Source: Phaeobacter sp. G2
GTDB taxonomy: Bacteria; Pseudomonadota; Alphaproteobacteria; Rhodobacterales; Rhodobacteraceae
NCBI GenBank assembly: GCA_025163595.1
Contig: CP104100.1
Coordinates: forward strand, 806,001 to 870,000
DNA: 64,000 bases
Reading direction: 5' to 3'
The position numbers and the translations under genes were made by a program. Shown in pieces: positions 59,312-64,000 of the stretch. How positions within the stretch are numbered: position 1 is the first letter of the stretch; the number at the start of each line of letters is the position of its first letter. The notes beneath the pieces are model-generated. The model was not told the DNA's origin and ran no database searches. It worked only from the letters and a program-made list of their open reading frames with translations.

Positions 59312-60577
59312 ATGGATCACTTTCTCTACCGCGACGGCGCGCTTTACGCCGAAGACGTGCCGGTTGCCGAGATTGCGGCTGCCGTGGGCACTCCGTTTTA
59401 TGTCTATTCCACGGCCACTCTGCAGCGCCATTTCCGCCTGTTCGACGAGGCGCTGGCGGGCATGGATCATCTGGTTTGCTACGCGATGAAGGCGGCCAGC
59501 AATCAGGCCATCCTCAAGACCCTGGCCCAGGCCGGCGCCGGCATGGATGTGGTCAGCCAGGGCGAATACCTGCGGGCCAAGGCGGCCGGGGTTCCGGGCG
59601 ACAATATCGTGTTCTCTGGGGTTGGCAAAACCGCAGAGGAAATCCGCTGTGCCCTGTCCGGCGGCATTCGCCAGTTCAACGTCGAATCCGAGCCCGAGAT
59701 GGCCGTGATCAACGCGGTGGCGCTGGAGCTGGGGCAGGTGGCACCGATCACCATTCGGGTGAACCCGGATGTGGATGCCAAGACCCATGCCAAGATCGCC
59801 ACCGGAAAATCCGAGAACAAATTTGGCATCCCCATTTCCCGCGCCCGCGAGGTCTATGCCCATGCGGCGACGCTGCCGGGGCTCAAGGTCATTGGCATTG
59901 ACTGCCATATTGGCTCGCAGCTGACCGATCTGGAGCCCTTCCGCAAAGCCTATGAAAAAATCGCCGACCTGACCGAGAGCCTGCGCGGCGATGGTCACGA
60001 CATTCGCCGTCTTGATCTCGGCGGTGGGCTGGGCATTCCCTATACCCGCTCGAATGAGGCGCCGCCGCTGCCGGTGGAATATGGCCAGCTGATCAAGGAC
60101 ACGCTGGGCCATCTGGGCTGCGAGATCGAGATCGAGCCCGGCCGCCTGATCGCGGGTAATGCAGGGCTGATGGTCAGCAAGGTGATCTATGTGAAATCCG
60201 GCGAGGATCGCGAGTTTCTGATCGTGGATGGCGCGATGAATGACCTGATCCGCCCCGCCATGTATGAGGCGCACCATGATATCGTTGCGGTACATGAGCC
60301 CGCACCGGGGATCGAAAACCGCCCCTATGATATCGTGGGGCCGGTCTGCGAAACTGGCGATACCTTTGCCAAGCAACGCGACATGCCACCCCTGGCGGCG
60401 GGGGATCTGATCGCCTTTCGCAGCGCCGGGGCCTATGGAGCGGTGATGGCCAGCGAATACAACTCGCGACCCCTGATCCCCGAAGTTCTGGTGCACGGGG
60501 ATCAATTTGCGGTTATTCGCCGACGTCCGGACTTTGACGAAATGATAAACCGCGATACCATCCCGGAGTGGCTGTAA
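59312..60577 (+). CDS. lysA: Diaminopimelate decarboxylase
   Basis: 421 residues, PLP-dependent. It makes L-lysine from meso-diaminopimelate, the last step of lysine synthesis. The Schiff-base Lys in CYAMKAASNQAIL (~53), the PLP-phosphate GGGLGIPY (~243) and the substrate loop CETGDTFAKQ (~346) are conserved. ATG 59312 is used; an earlier frame from 59237 has no good site. Confidence 0.95.
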   Translation: MDHFLYRDGALYAEDVPVAEIAAAVGTPFYVYSTATLQRHFRLFDEALAGMDHLVCYAMKAASNQAILKTLAQAGAGMDVVSQGEYLRAKAAGVPGDNIVFSGVGKTAEEIRCALSGGIRQFNVESEPEMAVINAVALELGQVAPITIRVNPDVDAKTHAKIATGKSENKFGIPISRAREVYAHAATLPGLKVIGIDCHIGSQLTDLEPFRKAYEKIADLTESLRGDGHDIRRLDLGGGLGIPYTRSNEAPPLPVEYGQLIKDTLGHLGCEIEIEPGRLIAGNAGLMVSKVIYVKSGEDREFLIVDGAMNDLIRPAMYEAHHDIVAVHEPAPGIENRPYDIVGPVCETGDTFAKQRDMPPLAAGDLIAFRSAGAYGAVMASEYNSRPLIPEVLVHGDQFAVIRRRPDFDEMINRDTIPEWL

Positions 60578-60640
60578 CAGGTCCGGCAGATCTTGCCGGG
60601 TTAGCGGCCATGTGCACCGCCCAAAGGAGGCAGAGCAGTG

Positions 60641-63319
60641 ATGGCGCGACCTGGTAAGCAAACGGGTAATCGAACTGGCAAGACTGACCCACGCTTGCAT
60701 CCCCTGCGATGGCCGCTGCGGCTGACGCAGGCGGGGCTGGTCTGTGAACGCGCCCTGCGGGCCTTTTGGCCGCTGTTTTCTGTTCTTGCGGTGACAGCCG
60801 CAGCGCTGATGCTGGGGCTGCACGACCTGATGTCGCCGCTTTTGTTCTGGGGCACTGCCGTTGTGGCGCTGGCCGCGATGCTGGCCGGCCTGGTCTTTGG
60901 GCTGTGGCGCTTTCGCTACCCCCGCCGGGCAGAGATATTGGCGCGGTTGGATGCCAGCCTGCCGGGCCGTCCGGTCAGTGCTTTGCTGGATGCCCAGGCG
61001 ATTGGGGTGGCGGATGCCGGGGCAACGGCCCTGTGGCAGGCGCATCAGGCACGCATGGCGCGGGCTGCGGCAATGGCCCGTGCGCCGGCTCCAAACCTGC
61101 GGATCGCGGCGGCTGATCCTTTTGCCCTGCGCTATGTGGCGCTGGTCTCGCTGCTTATTGCGCTGGTTTTTGGCTCGTTCTGGCGGGTTGGCACGCTTTC
61201 GGCCCTGGCGCCGGGGGGAAGTGAGGCCGCAATGGCTGGCCCCTCCTGGGAGGGCTGGATCGAACCGCCGCTTTATACCGGCCTGCCGGTTCTTTATCTT
61301 AATGACCAGCAAGGCGAGCGGTTGCAGTTGGCAGAGGGCAGCCGCATCACTCTGCGGTTTTACGGCGAAGTCGGGGCTTTGACCCTGGCGCAGAACCTGT
61401 CGGTTCAGGACGCGCCTGATGCGCAGGATGGCGCGCAGGATCCGGGGCTTGAACATGACATCGCGGTTGAGCGCTCTGGCAATCTGGAGATCCAGGGACG
61501 TGGCGGGCAGCGCTGGGAGGTTGCGGTGGTGCCGGATCAACCCCCGAGCATTTCGATAACCGGCCTGCCCGAGCTGATGGAGGACGGCGCCCTGTCGCTG
61601 CCCTTCCTGGCGCAGGATGACTACGGGATCGAGGGCGGTACGGTGCGTATCTCGCTGGACCATCTCGCCCTGTCGCGCCGTCACGGATTGCTGCCGGACC
61701 CCGAGACACGCGCCGACATCGAGCTGGACCTGCCGATGCCGGTGAGCGGATCGCGACAGGCGTTTGAAGGCCTGTTGATCGAGGATTTTTCCACCCATCC
61801 CTGGGCCAACCTGCCAGTGGTGTTCAGCGTCTCGGTCCGCGATGCGGCGGGGCAGTCCTCGGTCTCGTCAGGGCTGGGGGCACCGTTGGTGGCACCACGG
61901 TTTTTTGATCCCCTGGCGGCAGCTGTGGCGGAACAGCGCCGGGATTTGATCTGGTCGCGTGACAACAGCCTGCGCATCACCCAGCTGCTGCGGGCGCTGT
62001 CGCACCGGCCCGAGGATCTGTTCCGCGAGGCGGGCAGCTATCTGCAACTACGCGGTATTCTGCGCGGGCTTGAGGTGGCTTTGCACCAGGGCAGCGCGAC
62101 CGAGATGCCAATAAGCGAGGGCCAGCGGGATGAAACCGCAGCGGCACTTTGGGCCCTGGCGCAGAGCCTGGAAGAGGGCGATATCGGCGATGCCCTGGAG
62201 CGGATGCAGCGGGCCAAGGAGCGCCTGAGCCAAGCGATGCGAGAAGGGGCCAGCGACGAGGAAATCGCCCGCCTGATGCAGAAACTGCGCGAGGCCACCC
62301 AGGATTACATGCGCCAGCTGCAGCGTCAGGCGCAGCGCGACAATCCGTCGGGAGACAGCGGTGAGGCGCAGGAAAATGCCATGACGCTGAGCCAGCAGGA
62401 TCTGCAGGCGATGATGGATCGCATTCAGGAACTGATGGAACAGGGGCGCATGGCTGAAGCGGAACAGGCGCTGGAAGAGTTCCAGCGGATGATGGAAAAC
62501 ATGCGGATCAGTCAGAGCCAGCAGGGGCAGAACGGCTCTGACGGTCAGCAGGCGATGGAAGATCTTGGCGAGACCCTGCAAGAGCAACAGGGGCTTTCCG
62601 ATCAGGCCTTTCGCGATTTGCAGGAACAGTTCAACCCCAATGCCCAGGCCGGCGAAAGCCAAGGCAATGAAGGCCGAAGCGGTGGCCAGGGCCGGGGGCA
62701 GCAGCACCAGGGCGGCACCGGCGGTGAGGGCCAGTCCGGCGAAGACGGCAGTCAGGGTCAGGGCGGTCAATCTCCGGGCCAATCCGCTGACGGATCATCC
62801 CAGGGCGGTGCCGAGGGTGGATCAGCCGGTGCAGGTAGCCTGGCCGAACAACAGCAGGCCCTGCGAGAGGCCCTGCGGCGGCAACAACAGGGGCTGCCGC
62901 TGGGCCAGGGCGCAGAGGGGGAAGCCACCAAAGAGGCGTTGGATCGCGCCGGTGAGGCGATGGATGGCGCCGAAGAAGCCCTGCGTCAGGGTGATTTGGC
63001 GGAAGCAATTGATCGCCAGTCCGAGGCCATGGAGGCCCTGCGCGAAGGCATGCGCGCTCTGGGGGAGGCAATCGCGCAGAACCAACAACCCGGACAGCAA
63101 CAGGGCCAGGGGGACATCGCATCCTCTGGGCAAGCCGACCCCTTGGGGCGGGATCGCAATGCCGGCGGGCTGGCAGGGGAGCAAAACTCCGAGTTTGGTG
63201 ATGGCCGGGCGCATCGCCGCGCTTGGGATCTGCTGGAAGAGCTCCGCCGCCGCGTGGGTGAGCAAGATCGGGCAGAAGACGAGCGGCGCTATTTTGAACG
63301 TCTGTTGGATCAATTCTAA
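60641..63319 (+). CDS. TIGR02302-like large membrane protein with Gln/Gly-rich region
   Basis: 892 residues. Two or three N-terminal membrane segments (FWPLFSVLAVTAAALMLGL; LLFWGTAVVALAAMLAGLVF; YVALVSLLIALVFGSFW), then periplasmic domains and a very long low-complexity region rich in Gln, Gly, Glu and Ser (about residues 555-840, for example QQGQNGSDGQQ). This matches the alphaproteobacterial DUF4175/TIGR02302 family. Function is unknown. The start is ambiguous: AAAGGAGG precedes both GTG 60638 and ATG 60641. Confidence 0.9.
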   Translation: MARPGKQTGNRTGKTDPRLHPLRWPLRLTQAGLVCERALRAFWPLFSVLAVTAAALMLGLHDLMSPLLFWGTAVVALAAMLAGLVFGLWRFRYPRRAEILARLDASLPGRPVSALLDAQAIGVADAGATALWQAHQARMARAAAMARAPAPNLRIAAADPFALRYVALVSLLIALVFGSFWRVGTLSALAPGGSEAAMAGPSWEGWIEPPLYTGLPVLYLNDQQGERLQLAEGSRITLRFYGEVGALTLAQNLSVQDAPDAQDGAQDPGLEHDIAVERSGNLEIQGRGGQRWEVAVVPDQPPSISITGLPELMEDGALSLPFLAQDDYGIEGGTVRISLDHLALSRRHGLLPDPETRADIELDLPMPVSGSRQAFEGLLIEDFSTHPWANLPVVFSVSVRDAAGQSSVSSGLGAPLVAPRFFDPLAAAVAEQRRDLIWSRDNSLRITQLLRALSHRPEDLFREAGSYLQLRGILRGLEVALHQGSATEMPISEGQRDETAAALWALAQSLEEGDIGDALERMQRAKERLSQAMREGASDEEIARLMQKLREATQDYMRQLQRQAQRDNPSGDSGEAQENAMTLSQQDLQAMMDRIQELMEQGRMAEAEQALEEFQRMMENMRISQSQQGQNGSDGQQAMEDLGETLQEQQGLSDQAFRDLQEQFNPNAQAGESQGNEGRSGGQGRGQQHQGGTGGEGQSGEDGSQGQGGQSPGQSADGSSQGGAEGGSAGAGSLAEQQQALREALRRQQQGLPLGQGAEGEATKEALDRAGEAMDGAEEALRQGDLAEAIDRQSEAMEALREGMRALGEAIAQNQQPGQQQGQGDIASSGQADPLGRDRNAGGLAGEQNSEFGDGRAHRRAWDLLEELRRRVGEQDRAEDERRYFERLLDQF

Positions 63320-63799
63320 ACCCGCGGCAGGGTGATGTGCCCTGTATTTCCCTGTCTGGGCAAGCAATGCCCCTCTTTGGCGCAAGCGCAAGGGAGGGCT
63401 CCCGCCCAGGACTTGGGGATTTGAAAATCCCGCGTCCTCGTTGGGCCGGGCGCCTACCGCTCTGAGAGAGCGGTAGGCGCGGCGCCAGGCTGCACTGTCG
63501 CGGGAAGGTCCATGCGGCGGCCTATTTGGCTGTGGCAGCAGATCGGCCCCGGTGAACGTGGGCACACTGGAATTATGGGCACACTGGCCGAGACGTCGCC
63601 TGCTAACAGGCCAGAAAAACAGGCCTCAAAAACAGGCAGGTGAAACAGGTTGGGGCTATCGGCCGGGATAGTTGCCGCAAAACCCTTGGTGGGTTGTACG
63701 GTGCGCCTGCGACTTACGAGCTTATCTGCCAGCATATCCGGCAGTGATCAGCAATGTGATCAGCGAGTCATCTTCCTGTGGCCAGCCAGCGAGGGCCGC
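63320..63799. other. Convergent intergenic gap with structured element copy C
   Basis: 480 bases between the large protein gene and the gene at the right end. It holds copy C of the structured element (63392-63480). The rest shows no supported gene; small open frames lack motifs and ribosome-binding sites. Confidence 0.6.
63392..63480 (+). repeat. Structured intergenic element, copy C
   Basis: GGGAGGGCTCCCGCC (63392-63406), a first hairpin with AGGAC/GTCCT outside and GGGATTT/AAATCCC inside (around 63408-63438), TTGGGCC (63441-63447), and a second perfect hairpin of 14 pairs, GCGCCTACCGCTCT/AGAGCGGTAGGCGC, around GAG (63450-63480). It starts 72 bases behind the stop of the large membrane protein, in sense. 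Same part order as copies A and B. Confidence 0.7.
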
Positions 63800-64000
63800 T
63801 TACAGCTGAGGTTTCTGCAAGGCTGTGACCTGTGTGGCCAGCCAAAGCCTGAGCTGATCCACCCAGGTCACATAGCTGCTCAGGTAGGGGTCTGCCTGGG
63901 GCAGAATTTCCGCGATTTGCGGCGCATTGCTGTAGACCATCACCAGCGCCAGAACAGCCAGCACAGCCAGGGCAAACCCACGGGTAAACCCGGATTTCCG
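63800..64000 (-). CDS. Membrane protein, C-terminal part (cut by window edge)
   Basis: The last 66 residues of a minus-strand gene that starts outside the window. A membrane helix (FALAVLAVLALVMVYSNAPQI) and a following helix (SYVTWVDQLRLWLATQVTA), ending QKPQL. The layout is that of the C-terminal tail of roseobacter proteins with an N-terminal zinc-ribbon, but the diagnostic part lies outside the window. Confidence 0.7.
   Translation of the reverse strand, partial: RKSGFTRGFALAVLAVLALVMVYSNAPQIAEILPQADPYLSSYVTWVDQLRLWLATQVTALQKPQL

Noticed and set aside
59261..61798. 845-codon minus-strand open frame across lysA and the large membrane protein gene
   Set aside because: Spans two well-supported plus-strand genes; no motif and atypical composition. 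The same holds for the long antisense frame at 22170-24323.

Overview
This 64 kb window is an ordinary chromosomal stretch of a marine alphaproteobacterium of the Roseobacter group (Rhodobacteraceae; Phaeobacter, Ruegeria and Leisingera relatives are the best fit). The evidence is GC-rich DNA, proteins of roseobacter type (plant-type GshA, a TIGR02302-type giant membrane protein, the tiny aa3 oxidase subunit IV, a DmdC-like acyl-CoA dehydrogenase) and lineage-typical gene orders such as uvrC-pgsA-moaD-moaE and argH-lipoproteins-lysA. I see no rRNA or tRNA gene, insertion sequence, prophage, plasmid module or CRISPR array. Both ends cut a gene: uvrC at the left, a small membrane-protein tail at the right.

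Layout. 1-3.5 kb: uvrC, a small lipoprotein, pgsA and the molybdopterin synthase pair moaD/moaE. 4.1-9.5 kb: a coiled-coil membrane protein and an OmpA-like protein, ubiA, then divergently rsmE, a GNAT acetyltransferase and a membrane protein leading to gshA (9.6-11.0 kb). 11-14 kb: a GbsR/MarR regulator with two small membrane proteins, a YHS-domain exported protein and small secreted proteins. 14-18 kb (minus strand): pyrB, two small membrane proteins, a dihydroorotase-like gene without its metal ligands, and plsY. 18-20.7 kb: a family-4-like uracil-DNA glycosylase, a phosphoesterase, a LysE exporter and moaB. 20.8-25.7 kb: a two-gene RND efflux pump. 25.8-33.4 kb: Nudix, DsbD-N-like, YqgE, Sua5, acyl-CoA dehydrogenase plus MBL hydrolase, cytochrome oxidase subunit IV and a lipoprotein. 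33.4-38.4 kb: azlCD, then fdhD-mobA-mobB-moeA. 38.6-46 kb: greA, a VOC protein facing soxR, ETF-ubiquinone oxidoreductase, a TPR protein and ispE. 46-51.6 kb: a LAS-type metallopeptidase candidate, polyprenyl diphosphate synthase, a methyltransferase, a DMT exporter and its LysR neighbour. 51.7-53.8 kb: phaB and phaA of polyhydroxyalkanoate synthesis with PhaR-like operators. 54-58.7 kb: an EAL protein with altered motifs, a fatty-acid hydroxylase-family protein, a TlpA-like thioredoxin and argH. 58.7-64 kb: two mini-lipoproteins, lysA and the TIGR02302-like protein.

Themes. Molybdenum-cofactor genes recur at three separate places (moaDE; moaB; fdhD-mobA-mobB-moeA). Isoprenoid and quinone genes (ubiA, ispE, polyprenyl synthase, ETF-QO) are also scattered.

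The most unusual signal is non-coding. Three copies (3585-3665 +, 3852-3931 -, 63392-63480 +) share one architecture: a G-run with CTCCCGC, a first hairpin, TTGGGCC, and a second perfect hairpin. The hairpin sequences differ between copies while pairing is kept. All three lie in long convergent intergenic gaps, in sense orientation behind the upstream gene. Partial relatives occur at 35882-35931 and 38422-38450. Other points of interest are apparent pseudoenzymes or ligand-loss variants (dihydroorotase-like, UDG, EAL, FdhD), a tandem 14-bp repeat across the stop codon of the RND pump gene, and a MerR-type 19-bp-spaced promoter between soxR and the VOC gene.
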